A stretch of DNA of 55,221 bases, from positions 1-55,221 of the forward strand of contig JAPKEJ010000011.1 of the NCBI GenBank assembly GCA_028822155.1, read 5' to 3'. Of the stretch, positions 15,296 to 26,456 are shown one piece after another. The notes beneath the pieces were generated by a model. It had not been told where the DNA came from. It was given only the letters and a program-made list of their open reading frames with translations, and searched no databases. Position 1 is the first letter of the stretch. The number at the start of each line of letters is the position of its first letter. This DNA comes from Porticoccaceae bacterium (lineage in GTDB: Bacteria > Pseudomonadota > Gammaproteobacteria > Pseudomonadales > Porticoccaceae). The position numbers were made by a program, and so were the translations under genes.

Positions 15296-16542
15296 TACTT
15301 TGGATTATACTTTTAGTCTTAATGGCGTTGTGTTTCCTCGTTTATCCGTTTTTGGTAGGGGCTGGACAATCGGTAGCTAGCGCGGATGAGAAGAAAACGC
15401 GTAAAAATACCAATATTAGGTTGTTTAAGGAGCAACAAGCTCAGCTTGAGCAGCAGCAAACTCGGGGTGAAATCGATTCAGACCAATATCATCGTTTGGT
15501 GGTTGATGCGGAAGAGCTATTGTTGGCGAATACTGATCTAGACCCCATTATTGGTAGCAATATTGCCGGTAACGGTTTGTGGTTATTACCGGTGCTATTG
15601 ATCGGGGCTTTTGCGGCGACTTGGGCGATTTACGATGATATTGGGGCTGCTGAAGATGAAAATGTTGCGACTCTAATTAATCAAATTGCCAGTTTAGATG
15701 CGCAAACACCAGGAATCTTAGCGCTCAATCAAGAACTTATTCAAGCTATTGAAGGGCGAGTGCAAAAGAGGCCAGATAACATTTATTACTGGGTTATCTT
15801 GGCTCAGGCGGCTATTCTTGATAATAATGTTTTCGCTGCTAATCAATATTTCGCCTCAGCCCTTGAGGTGGAACCTCAGGATAGCCAGTTGTTGGCCCAA
15901 TATGCAGAGACATTGTTTCTGGTCGATGACGGTAATTTTACGCAACGCGTGGGCATTGCCGTTGGTAAAGCCTTTGCCGCAGATTCAAATAATCAAACCG
16001 TGCTTGGTTTAAAAGGTATAGAAGCCTTTGCCAATAAAGATTTTCAGTTGGCTGTGACCTATTGGTTGGGTGCGCAGGGTCAACTCAACCCACAAAGTAC
16101 TATCTTTTTAGGATTACAGGTTGGTATTGACCGGGCTAGAGAGTATCTCGAAGGTGATTTCGGGGCCGAAAATGATGGGAGTCCGCTGAGTGAAGTGGAA
16201 ATTGCCCTTCAAATAAACCTTAGCTTAGATATAAAAGTTCCCACTAGGCCTGGCCAGCAAGTATTCATTGCCGCTGTGAGAGAGTCGGGCCCGCCTATTC
16301 CGTTGGCGGCAAAGAAAATACTCGCATCACAATTACCGATGACTGTATTGTTGACCGAAAACGACGCCATTATACCAGGGCAGGATCTGACCACAGAAAC
16401 TAAGATTAGGGTGGTCGCCAGATTATCCAATAGTGGGTCAGCGACGCCACAGTCTGGGGACTGGGAAACGGCTAGTCAGAGCCTTGATTTAGATGTGCAT
16501 GAGGGCGAAATAATGCTGGTCATTGACCGGCAGCGCCCTTAG
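15292..16542 (+). CDS. ccmI: c-type cytochrome biogenesis protein CcmI (TPR apocytochrome chaperone)
   Basis: CcmI (CycH) holds the apocytochrome C-terminus for the heme lyase. The 416-residue protein has an N-terminal membrane helix, a cytoplasmic coiled-coil loop (NIRLFKEQQAQLEQQQTRGE), a second helix near 96-113 and a periplasmic TPR region (about 145-260). The C-terminal beta-rich domain contains KVPTRPGQQVFIAAVRESGPPIPLA-type sequence (first 20 residues shown in part) seen in full-length CcmI. It overlaps ccmH by four bases and ends the ccm operon; the following 185 bases hold no clear terminator. Confidence 0.92.
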   Translation: MILWIILLVLMALCFLVYPFLVGAGQSVASADEKKTRKNTNIRLFKEQQAQLEQQQTRGEIDSDQYHRLVVDAEELLLANTDLDPIIGSNIAGNGLWLLPVLLIGAFAATWAIYDDIGAAEDENVATLINQIASLDAQTPGILALNQELIQAIEGRVQKRPDNIYYWVILAQAAILDNNVFAANQYFASALEVEPQDSQLLAQYAETLFLVDDGNFTQRVGIAVGKAFAADSNNQTVLGLKGIEAFANKDFQLAVTYWLGAQGQLNPQSTIFLGLQVGIDRAREYLEGDFGAENDGSPLSEVEIALQINLSLDIKVPTRPGQQVFIAAVRESGPPIPLAAKKILASQLPMTVLLTENDAIIPGQDLTTETKIRVVARLSNSGSATPQSGDWETASQSLDLDVHEGEIMLVIDRQRP

Positions 16543-16727
16543 GTTAAACCTCTGTTTATAGGTAGTATTTTACCAAATTGTTGTGTGCGTTAGGCTATTA
16601 TTAAAACTAAGTTAACGGATCACTGATTTACGGTTTTTTGTCATGCTTAGAAAGTGTAAACTGGATCACAATAAATAATTCACTTTATAGCCAAGAGGCT
16701 AGGTTCAAAAACTAAAAATGACTAATC

Positions 16728-19700
16728 ATGCGACTTGAATCAATAAAACTATCTGGATTTAAATCCTTTGTCGACCCGACCAATGTGAATTTTCCAAGTA
16801 ACCTCTGTGCTGTGGTTGGACCGAATGGCTGTGGCAAGTCCAATGTTATTGATGCGGTACGTTGGGTGATGGGTGAAAGTTCAGCCAAAAATTTGCGTGG
16901 CGAATCGATGTCGGATGTTATTTTCAATGGTTCTGGTGGGCGAAAACCGGTAGGTCAAGCTTCTGTTGAATTGATTTTTGATAACACCTCTGGTCGAATA
17001 GCTGGTGAGTATGCGGCTTACAACGAGATAGGTATAAAACGTAAGGTAACGCGAGATGGGCAGTCTAATTATTATTTGAATGGTAATAAATGCCGTCGTC
17101 GTGACATTACAGATATTTTCTTGGGTACCGGTTTGGGTCCACGCAGTTACGCTATTATTGAACAGGGAATGATTTCGCGGTTGATCGAATCGAAGCCTGA
17201 TGAGCTTCGAGTGTACATTGAAGAAGCGGCAGGCATTTCAAAATATAAAGAGCGTAGGCGCGAGACAGAAAGTCGTATTCATAGAACGATGGAGAACCTG
17301 GAGCGTCTGACGGATATTCGTGATGAGTTAGGTCGGCAACTTAGCCGACTCGAGCGTCAGGCAAAATCTGCAGAAAAATACTCTGAGTATAAAAAACAGG
17401 AAAGGCAGTTGACTTCTGAGCTGCTTGCCTTGAAATGGCGAGGTTACGACAGCCACGCTAGTGAGTTAAAAACAGTCATTGGTGGCCTGGAGGTCGAGAA
17501 AGAAAAGTTCACGGCCGAGCGTATTGGGTGTGATACTCAGATTGAAAAGCTGAGAACTCAGTTTACTGATCAAACTGATAGTTTTAACGAGGTTCAAGCG
17601 CGCTTTTATACCGTAGGGGGTGAGGTTACTCGTATTGAACAGGCAATTGAACATGCTCAGCAGAGAGCTCAGGACCTAGATAAAGATCTACAGCAGACCG
17701 AGCGTAATTATACTGAAACTGAGCAACACCTGAGTGCGGATCAGCAAAAGGTCGCGGGTTGGAGCGCTGAGTTTGTAGAGTTGGAACCGGCCTTAGCGGA
17801 AGCAGTAAAGGCTGAAGAACTTTCCTCCAGTGCACTGCAAGAGGCAGAGCAAGCAATGCAAGGCTGGCAGCATCAGTGGGATGAGTTTAATCATAAATCT
17901 GCAGATCCTCGGCAGCAAGCTGAGGTGCAGCAGTCTCGTATCCAGCATCTTGAACAGCTGATGCGCCGATTAACGGAAAGGACCGAGACGCTTTCTACTG
18001 AGGTTAGTAGCTTTCAGGCCAGTCCAGCAGAAGATGAAATGGACAGTATCCAGATATTATTAAATCAGGCCGAGTTAAGCCAGGTGACTCTTGATAATCA
18101 GCGCCAGGATAATAGCCGTGCGATTGAGCTGCTGCGTACAGAGGAAAAACGAGCGGAAGGAGAACATGACGCTGCTCGAAGTAGCCAGCAGACTCTGAAA
18201 GGTCGACAGGCCTCACTGCTTGCTTTGCAACAAGCCGCGATGAACGATGGCGCGGAACAGCAGTGGTTGGTATCTAAAGGCTTAGACGGTAAACCTCGGC
18301 TTGCTGACAGTATAGAGACGGTAAGTGGTTGGGAAGTTGCGGTAGAGACTGTTTTAGGTAGCTATTTACAGGCTATCGCCGTGGATGACATAGCGAGCAA
18401 TATAGATCTCATTAAAGACTTTACTAAAGGTGAGTTGTTGTTGATCGGGCCTGGCCGAGGCGTTGAACCGGGTAGCGCAAGTAAAGGACGATTGTTGAGT
18501 GACTTGATTAAGGGCGAGGGAGCTAAATCTCTACTAGACTCTGTTTATGTTGCTGACAGCTTGTCTGACGCCTTAAAAATTCAGCCTAAGCTATCATCTG
18601 GCGAATCTGTAGTCACGTCCGACGGAATTTGGTTGGGGGCGAACTGGTTGCGTGTGGCTCGAGATAAAGATGCCACCGCGGGTGTTCTGAAACGTAAGCA
18701 AGAATTAGAGACTATAGCTGGCGAATTGGAACAGTTGACCGTCGAAATCCAGCAGTTAGAAACATGCCGCCAGGGTAATGCGCAGAACTTAAAAGCCTTA
18801 GAGGTGACCCGTCAGAATATTGCTATGAGTATAGCTGAGCAACAGGCAAGTTATACAGAGTTGCGGTCTAAATTGAGTGGCTTTGAGGTTCAAATAGAGC
18901 AATATAAGGCCCGTAAGGAGCGTGCTGAAAATGAGCTTGCTGAAGTGGGCCAGCAGACTCAAGTCGAGAAAGACAACCTATCCTCAGCGCGAGTAATTTT
19001 GCAGCAATCGATCGAAATGATGGAAGCTGATGCTCAAACTCGTGAGCAGTTGATCGATCAGCGAGATAGCTTTCGAGGACAACTGGATAGCACTCGAGAG
19101 CAAGCGCAAATTCATCGTGACACACGACAGCAGTTAGCGGTGCGGGAAAGTTCGTTAAGCACTCAATTAATGTCGATTCGCGATGGTATATCAAGGCTAG
19201 AGTCTCAACTTGAGCGACTCCATGAGCGGCGGAATCAACTCCGTGTCGCCTTTGATATAAAAGAAGACCCGACTGAGGGGCATAAAGAAGAGCTTGAAAA
19301 GCAACTCGAGATGCGTCTGGCGGTAGATGTTGAGCTTGCTGATGCTCGTAAGCAAGTGGAAGCCATTGAATACCAAACTCGTGAGCAAGAGAAGCAACGA
19401 GCTGAGATTGAAGTGGAGCTCCAAAAACTGCAGGCTGAGCTAGAAAATCAACGGCTCTCAGCGCAAGAAATAAAGACGTTAAGTCGCACTATTGAAGAGC
19501 AGATCGCCGACAAGCAGGGTGATCTTAGTTCCTTGCTTGAATCCTTAGCCGAAGACGCTGATCTAGTGGATTGGGAGGAACAACTACAGTTGTTCGGCAA
19601 TCGTATACAGCGGTTGGGGCCCATTAATCTCGCAGCCATTGACGAGTATAAGATAGAATCTGAACGCAAAGACTATTTGGATAGACAAAATGCTGAACTA

Positions 19701-20228
19701 GAGGAGGCGATGCAAACTCTTCAGGCGGCTATCCATAAGATTGACCGTGAGACTAGAACTCGCTTTAAAGAAACCTTTGAATTAGTGAATACGCATATTC
19801 AAGCTCTGTTTCCTAAGTTATTTGGTGGCGGCCATGCCTACCTAGAAATGACCGGTGATGATTTACTCGACACTGGGGTAACCTTGATGGCCCGGCCTCC
19901 GGGGAAAAAGAATGCATCGATACATCTCTTATCTGGTGGTGAGAAAGCACTGACGGCCATTGCTATGGTATTTGCTATTTTTAAACTGAATCCTGCACCT
20001 TTCTGTATGCTAGATGAGGTTGATGCGCCTTTGGATGACGCTAATGTCGAACGTTACGCAGCAATGGTCAAAGAGATGTCAGAACAGGTGCAATTTATCT
20101 TTATTACGCATAACAAAATTTCAATGGAAGCTGCCAACCAATTAATGGGTGTTACGATGCATGAGGCAGGCGTTTCAAGGCTTGTTACCGTGGATGTTGA
20201 CCAGGCAGTTGAGCTTGTTGATGCATAG
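16728..20228 (+). CDS. smc: Chromosome segregation ATPase SMC
   Basis: Smc is the condensin ATPase, working with ScpA and ScpB, both encoded about 10 kb away in this window. The 1166-residue protein has Walker A GPNGCGKS (31-38), long coiled coils either side of a hinge (about 500-640), the ABC signature LLSGGEK (1067-1073) and Walker B with LDE (1095-1097). The start MRLESIKLSGFKSF is the conserved N-terminus, but no ribosome binding site is visible close to it. A six-codon reading frame (16718-16738) overlaps the start. Presence of SMC instead of MukB places the organism outside the enteric-type gammaproteobacteria. Confidence 0.97.
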   Translation: MRLESIKLSGFKSFVDPTNVNFPSNLCAVVGPNGCGKSNVIDAVRWVMGESSAKNLRGESMSDVIFNGSGGRKPVGQASVELIFDNTSGRIAGEYAAYNEIGIKRKVTRDGQSNYYLNGNKCRRRDITDIFLGTGLGPRSYAIIEQGMISRLIESKPDELRVYIEEAAGISKYKERRRETESRIHRTMENLERLTDIRDELGRQLSRLERQAKSAEKYSEYKKQERQLTSELLALKWRGYDSHASELKTVIGGLEVEKEKFTAERIGCDTQIEKLRTQFTDQTDSFNEVQARFYTVGGEVTRIEQAIEHAQQRAQDLDKDLQQTERNYTETEQHLSADQQKVAGWSAEFVELEPALAEAVKAEELSSSALQEAEQAMQGWQHQWDEFNHKSADPRQQAEVQQSRIQHLEQLMRRLTERTETLSTEVSSFQASPAEDEMDSIQILLNQAELSQVTLDNQRQDNSRAIELLRTEEKRAEGEHDAARSSQQTLKGRQASLLALQQAAMNDGAEQQWLVSKGLDGKPRLADSIETVSGWEVAVETVLGSYLQAIAVDDIASNIDLIKDFTKGELLLIGPGRGVEPGSASKGRLLSDLIKGEGAKSLLDSVYVADSLSDALKIQPKLSSGESVVTSDGIWLGANWLRVARDKDATAGVLKRKQELETIAGELEQLTVEIQQLETCRQGNAQNLKALEVTRQNIAMSIAEQQASYTELRSKLSGFEVQIEQYKARKERAENELAEVGQQTQVEKDNLSSARVILQQSIEMMEADAQTREQLIDQRDSFRGQLDSTREQAQIHRDTRQQLAVRESSLSTQLMSIRDGISRLESQLERLHERRNQLRVAFDIKEDPTEGHKEELEKQLEMRLAVDVELADARKQVEAIEYQTREQEKQRAEIEVELQKLQAELENQRLSAQEIKTLSRTIEEQIADKQGDLSSLLESLAEDADLVDWEEQLQLFGNRIQRLGPINLAAIDEYKIESERKDYLDRQNAELEEAMQTLQAAIHKIDRETRTRFKETFELVNTHIQALFPKLFGGGHAYLEMTGDDLLDTGVTLMARPPGKKNASIHLLSGGEKALTAIAMVFAIFKLNPAPFCMLDEVDAPLDDANVERYAAMVKEMSEQVQFIFITHNKISMEAANQLMGVTMHEAGVSRLVTVDVDQAVELVDA

Positions 20229-20244
20229 TTAAGCGTCGAGAACT

Positions 20245-20279
20245 ATAGTGGTTTTTCTTAACAGGAAAAACTACACTAT
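20245..20279 (+). other. Long bulged stem-loop between smc and zipA
   Basis: The arms ATAGTGGTTTTTC (20245-20257) and GAAAAACTACACTAT (20265-20279) pair over 13 bp around a 7-base loop, with a 2-base bulge at 20272-20273. No T-run follows, so it does not look like a simple terminator in this direction. It begins 17 bases after the smc stop codon and ends 35 bases before zipA. Confidence 0.5.
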
Positions 20280-20314
20280 TGGGAATTAATTTAGACATAT
20301 TTTAAGGTTTTTTT

Positions 20315-21139
20315 ATGGAGTTTTTCGGCCCTCGCGAGGTGGTTATCGTTGTTGGGATTTTGGCCCTTATTGCCATTATTCTTGATGGGGCACGGCGTAT
20401 GAAACGCAACCGTTATGAGAAATTACAGATGTCGTCGCGGAATCTGCACAAGAATGTTGATGCGGACCGGCATGAAGATCATGATGGGCTGGATGAAAGC
20501 CAGTTTCCCTCCGGTGGCTCAAGGATTGTTGGGTCTCGGATGAACGATGATGACAACGTGCCAGAAGAGAGTACGTTCAACTTTGATAGAACCCCAAAAC
20601 AAGAAAATTTCGACCTTGATAACTCTATCTTTGCAGCTGCCGAAGAGGAGGTTAGCGAGAGCCCTTCTAAGAACGCCTTTAGCCAGCGAGAAGCTCCTGA
20701 ATTATCAGATAGCCCTCAGTCAGTATTGGTGGTTCACCTGGTCGCGGATAAGGGGACTACAGTTGATGGTGGGCAGCTTTTGGATGCAGTCTTGGAAGCC
20801 GGCTTGCGTTATGGGGGTATGAAAATTTTTCATCGTCATCTAAATGAAGATGGGTCAGGCCCAGTGTTGTTTAGTATGGCTAATCTGGTTAATCCAGGAA
20901 CTTTCGATTTAAATACCATTAAGTCTATTACTACTCCAGGGGTTACTTTGTTTATGGCATTGGATGATATTGAAGACCCCGTGATGGCGTTTGAGTTAAT
21001 GATAGAGTCTATCGATATATTGGCGGCTCAAGGGCCTTTTAATGTAATGGATGAATCCCGTAGTTCGATGACTCGTCAGACAATTGATCATTATCGACAA
21101 CTAGCCAAAAGCGCGGCGTCTCGTGCAGGCAGCGACTAA
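20315..21139 (+). CDS. zipA: Cell division protein ZipA
   Basis: ZipA anchors FtsZ filaments to the inner membrane early in division and is confined to gammaproteobacteria. The 274-residue protein has an N-terminal membrane helix (about 7-23) followed by basic RRMKRNR, a long acidic and variable linker (35-135), and the C-terminal FtsZ-binding domain from about 138 onward. That domain includes VLVVHLVADKG, GLRYGGMKIFHRH and the PGVTLFM segment. AAGG lies about eight bases before the ATG. The smc-zipA-ligA order is conserved in Pseudomonas-like genomes. Confidence 0.95.
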   Translation: MEFFGPREVVIVVGILALIAIILDGARRMKRNRYEKLQMSSRNLHKNVDADRHEDHDGLDESQFPSGGSRIVGSRMNDDDNVPEESTFNFDRTPKQENFDLDNSIFAAAEEEVSESPSKNAFSQREAPELSDSPQSVLVVHLVADKGTTVDGGQLLDAVLEAGLRYGGMKIFHRHLNEDGSGPVLFSMANLVNPGTFDLNTIKSITTPGVTLFMALDDIEDPVMAFELMIESIDILAAQGPFNVMDESRSSMTRQTIDHYRQLAKSAASRAGSD

Positions 21140-21158
21140 TCGGATGTGGCGACTTTAG

Positions 21159-23204
<2,046 letters not shown>

Positions 23205-23256
23205 AAAAGCGACCCAGGTAACCAAATGCAGTCCACCCAACAAGGAATTAAATAGA

Positions 23257-23481
23257 GTGTCCAAATCAACCTCTAAAAATAGATTAAATCAGAGATCAAC
23301 GTGGATAGCTGCGATGGTCGCCTGCTTTGTTTTTTTATTGATGGCGGTAAAGGTCTATCAGGTTTCCGCAGCAACCATGATCACTAATCTCACTATCGCT
23401 GTATTAGGGTTGGCGTTGATAATAGCCATTACTGCTGTGGTTGGGCGGTTATTGTTATTTCTTCGTAAGCGCAAAAAATAG
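23257..23481 (+). CDS. Small two-helix membrane protein of unknown function
   Basis: I do not recognise a family. The 74-residue product has a basic N-terminus (SKSTSKNRLNQRS), two hydrophobic segments (about 17-34 and 41-62) separated by a short loop, and a strongly basic end, LRKRKK. That pattern predicts a hairpin with both ends in the cytoplasm. The reading frame is open upstream into ligA, but the GTG at 23257 has AAGGAA about nine bases before it and gives a sensible short protein. Its stop directly abuts the GTG of the next gene, so the two are probably co-translated. Confidence 0.6.
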   Translation: MSKSTSKNRLNQRSTWIAAMVACFVFLLMAVKVYQVSAATMITNLTIAVLGLALIIAITAVVGRLLLFLRKRKK

Positions 23482-24726
23482 GTGCCGACCCAACACTTTT
23501 CATTTGGCCATTACCTGGCCACCATTGGGGCTAGTAATTTTGCCTTGGGCCTATTTACCGTTATCTATCCTTGGTTAATTATCGGTGTTTTGCAAGAATC
23601 TCCGAGTCGTCTGGGTATGGCACAGATGGCGTTATTGCTGCCCAATTTGTTGTTTATTTTGCCGGGCGGTGTAGTTTCTGATCGCAGTCACCGAGGTACT
23701 TGGCTTTCTTTGCTGTACCTACTTTATTTAGTCCCTGTGGGGGTGCTTGTCAGCTCGATACTTACTGATCAATTATCTTTTTCGGTACTTATCGTCTGTG
23801 GGATGGCGTTTGGTACGGTCTCTGCATTTGTTCAGCCTACTCGGGAAAGTTTACTTGGTTATGCAGTGCCACATTTGATGCACCAAGCTGTCGCCAAGGT
23901 AGTGATGGTTCAATTTATTGCTCAAGGGATTGGCTTTGCTGCTGCTGGGCAGATGGAGTTAATAGGATTGACCTTTCTTTTGGCACTGCAGATGGCAGCT
24001 TTTGTTGCCAGCTCATTATTGATTAGACAGTCTCATCCAAGGCCTCCAAAAAGTGACAAGGAGCCTCTCAAGGCCCGTCAGCCGTTGATTGAGCTGAGAG
24101 AAGGACTCCAGTTATTTTTCGAAACTAAGGCCTTATTACATCTGGTTATTTTGACTTTTGCTACCGGCGCTCTTGCCTTTGGCGTGTATTTAGTTGGTAT
24201 GCCGCTCATCGCTAAACAGGCGTATGGCGGAGGTGCTCAACTCTATGCTGCTATGCAAGTCACCTTTACCCTTGGGGTTGTAAGCGCTAATTTTGGTGTA
24301 ATGAAACGGGCTAAGATGTTTAATCGACCAGGAAGGTTGATCATCATCACCTTCTTGTGGCGAGGATGTTTGGTAGGCGTTGTCGCTCTATTGCCGAGCT
24401 TTTGGGTGTTATTCCCAACACTCTTTGTGTGGGGATTTTTCTCGGGCTTGTCTATGACTCTAGGAAGAACCCTGCTACACAATCAAGTCCCTCATGAGCT
24501 GCGTTCGCGCGCATCCTCAGTTTATCAGCTATGTTTGTTCGGAGGTGCTCCACTGGGAGCTTGGGGATCTGGCTTTTCAATTGAAGCGATAGGCCTAAGT
24601 TATACCTTTATTAGTATTGCCGGCCTGACTCTAATCGTGTCGGTGGCGGCCTTTTTCTCCCCGCTATGGACATTGGCTGGTCGCCAACATAACATGCCAG
24701 GCTTAGTGGGCAGTAAAAGCAATTAG
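23482..24726 (+). CDS. MFS transporter
   Basis: The 414-residue hydrophobic protein shows about 12 membrane segments and the cytoplasmic loop 2-3 pattern of the major facilitator superfamily (LPGGVVSDRSHRG, about 55-67). The substrate is not evident; the broad resemblance is to drug or metabolite efflux MFS proteins (the MFS_3-like group), which is a guess. The GTG start follows the TAG of the small upstream gene with no gap and no obvious separate ribosome binding site, suggesting coupling. Its last 24 bases overlap the 3' end of the convergent methyltransferase gene. Confidence 0.85.
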   Translation: MPTQHFSFGHYLATIGASNFALGLFTVIYPWLIIGVLQESPSRLGMAQMALLLPNLLFILPGGVVSDRSHRGTWLSLLYLLYLVPVGVLVSSILTDQLSFSVLIVCGMAFGTVSAFVQPTRESLLGYAVPHLMHQAVAKVVMVQFIAQGIGFAAAGQMELIGLTFLLALQMAAFVASSLLIRQSHPRPPKSDKEPLKARQPLIELREGLQLFFETKALLHLVILTFATGALAFGVYLVGMPLIAKQAYGGGAQLYAAMQVTFTLGVVSANFGVMKRAKMFNRPGRLIIITFLWRGCLVGVVALLPSFWVLFPTLFVWGFFSGLSMTLGRTLLHNQVPHELRSRASSVYQLCLFGGAPLGAWGSGFSIEAIGLSYTFISIAGLTLIVSVAAFFSPLWTLAGRQHNMPGLVGSKSN

Positions 24727-25500
24727 AGCCGCGGTGACGGCCACATTTAAAGACTCGACGCCATTATTCATGGGAATTCCAACACGCTGGTCACAGAGTT
24801 CCGCAATTTCATCGCTGACCCCTTCGGACTCGTTTCCTAGTACATAGACCACAGACTTATTTTTACTTATTTCGGCGAGTGGTGTTGCCTCATGTGAGGA
24901 CAGCATACATATTTCAAAGCCTTCATTCTTAAAATATTTCAAGGCTTTGATCAGACTGTCGCAGCGCAATATATTGCCCTTAAAAATATTTCCGGCACTG
25001 GCTTTTATCACCAATGGGGAGATCTCAGCGACACCTTTGCTCGGTAGCAGTAACCCGTAGCAAGGACTGGCTGTGACACTACGAATAATCATCCCTAAAT
25101 TTTGGGGGTTGGTCACTCCATCTAGAGCAATAATGACTTTGCGATTCCCATCATCGAGAGAGTCGAGGGCACGCTGATAGGGTTGGTATCCACGACATTG
25201 AATGTCACAAGCAACGCCTTGATCTTGTTTGCTGTTACGTGAAATGCGAGACAGAGCAGAGCGGCTATGGTACTGGATTTCAACATTACGGCGCTCCGCT
25301 AGTTGCTTGATTTGGTCAATCACGCCTCCATCTCGATTGCTGTCTGCCAGATGTAGTCGATAAATTTGTAGGCTCTCATCTTGCAATAATTCCATCACAG
25401 GCTTACGGCCATAGACGGTAATTAGTTGGTCAAAAAATGCCTTCCGCTTAATATACTCGGGACTGTCAGAGCGAACGGGTGTATTAGAGTTATGGCTCAT
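24703..25500 (-). CDS. TrmH/SpoU-family RNA 2'-O-methyltransferase
   Basis: This is a SAM-dependent RNA ribose methyltransferase with the knotted SPOUT fold. The 265-residue protein has an N-terminal substrate-binding domain and the three SpoU motifs: NPQNLGMIIRS (motif 1, about 131-141), VVYVLGNESEGVS (motif 2) and IPMNNGVESLNVAVTAALI (motif 3). It resembles RlmB, but the N-terminal part is diverged and I cannot assign the target nucleotide or choose between rRNA and tRNA. It follows the DUF2520 gene by one base. Confidence 0.88.
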   Translation of the reverse strand: MSHNSNTPVRSDSPEYIKRKAFFDQLITVYGRKPVMELLQDESLQIYRLHLADSNRDGGVIDQIKQLAERRNVEIQYHSRSALSRISRNSKQDQGVACDIQCRGYQPYQRALDSLDDGNRKVIIALDGVTNPQNLGMIIRSVTASPCYGLLLPSKGVAEISPLVIKASAGNIFKGNILRCDSLIKALKYFKNEGFEICMLSSHEATPLAEISKNKSVVYVLGNESEGVSDEIAELCDQRVGIPMNNGVESLNVAVTAALIAFTAH

Positions 25501-25501
25501 T

Positions 25502-26443
25502 TTAAGTCTTATCGCTGGTCTGATTATCGGTTTGAATATTGAGTAGTAGTAAAATATCTTGAAGTTGCTCTGCGGATGCTTGGCCTTGCCTAGCGGAGAT
25601 TTCTACTGCCATCTTACCTAGCCCTCGGTAAGTTTCTTGCCATTCACCGTGAGTGTTTTGAAGAGCTAGCAGATGAGAGGCCACTGTTGTTACATCACCT
25701 CTAGCAATCGGTCCGGTAAGGGCCGCTTGGGCGTTGGTGTTTAGATAGTTAGTGACGGTTTGTTGTATGAGCAAGTCCAGAGGATTGCCGTCTGCTTGAA
25801 GTTCAACGCCAGCTTGCGCAAGCATGCTCTTACTCATCTCTAATAGGCTAATCAAATTATTGGAGGCCATTACCGTTGCGGCATGATAAAGAGATTTACT
25901 ATCACTGCTAATGGTAAATGGTTGGCCGCCAATCGCAATGCACAGGTCAGTCAGGCTATTGACGGCATTAGCATCTCCCTCAATAGCAAAAGGCACCTTA
26001 TTTAGATTGGATATTGAATTCGCTGGGTTAGCAAAGCTATGTATTGGATGTAGGGACCCAATATGAACACCCATGGCCTTTAGTGGAGACAGTACGTTTG
26101 AGCTAATTGCTCCGCTACAGTGGAATACAATATTGTCAGTTTGCAACACACCTGAGTCGGCTAGCAGTTGCACTGTCTCCTCAATGTGATCATCTGGAGT
26201 GGCGATAATCCATAGGTCAGCCGACTGAAATTGGCGACAACTAGTATCCTTGAGGGCAACTGGATCTCCCGACCCTATAAAATCGACAGCTTTCTGTGCT
26301 GAAACGGCGGTACGATTAATGACTTGTTTAATCGTCACATATTCGGCCAGTAGGTTGCATAGGCTAGACCCTACTCGACCTGCTCCAATGCAGCTTAGGT
26401 GAAGCTGGTTAGATGTAGGCAAGTTTGAGGTTAGCAGAGACAT
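25502..26443 (-). CDS. Rossmann-like and DUF2520 domain protein
   Basis: The 313-residue protein has an N-terminal NAD(P)-binding Rossmann domain (GAGRVGSSL near residues 20-28, IATPDDHI, GSLHPIHSFA) and a C-terminal all-helical DUF2520 domain (AATVMASNNLISLL onward, with the TGPIARGDVTTV motif). The family resembles F420-dependent oxidoreductases and 6-phosphogluconate-type dehydrogenases, but no reaction is established. The ATG at 26443 is preferred to an upstream GTG at 26482, which would overlap pdxJ by 26 bases and has no ribosome binding site; the support for this choice is moderate. Confidence 0.85.
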   Translation of the reverse strand: MSLLTSNLPTSNQLHLSCIGAGRVGSSLCNLLAEYVTIKQVINRTAVSAQKAVDFIGSGDPVALKDTSCRQFQSADLWIIATPDDHIEETVQLLADSGVLQTDNIVFHCSGAISSNVLSPLKAMGVHIGSLHPIHSFANPANSISNLNKVPFAIEGDANAVNSLTDLCIAIGGQPFTISSDSKSLYHAATVMASNNLISLLEMSKSMLAQAGVELQADGNPLDLLIQQTVTNYLNTNAQAALTGPIARGDVTTVASHLLALQNTHGEWQETYRGLGKMAVEISARQGQASAEQLQDILLLLNIQTDNQTSDKT

Positions 26444-26456
26444 GGTTAGGCCAGCC

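Noticed and set aside
16558-16670. Promoter for smc in the ccmI-smc gap
   Set aside because: Several TTG-starting hexamers and AT-rich blocks are present, but none has acceptable spacing (12-13 bases).
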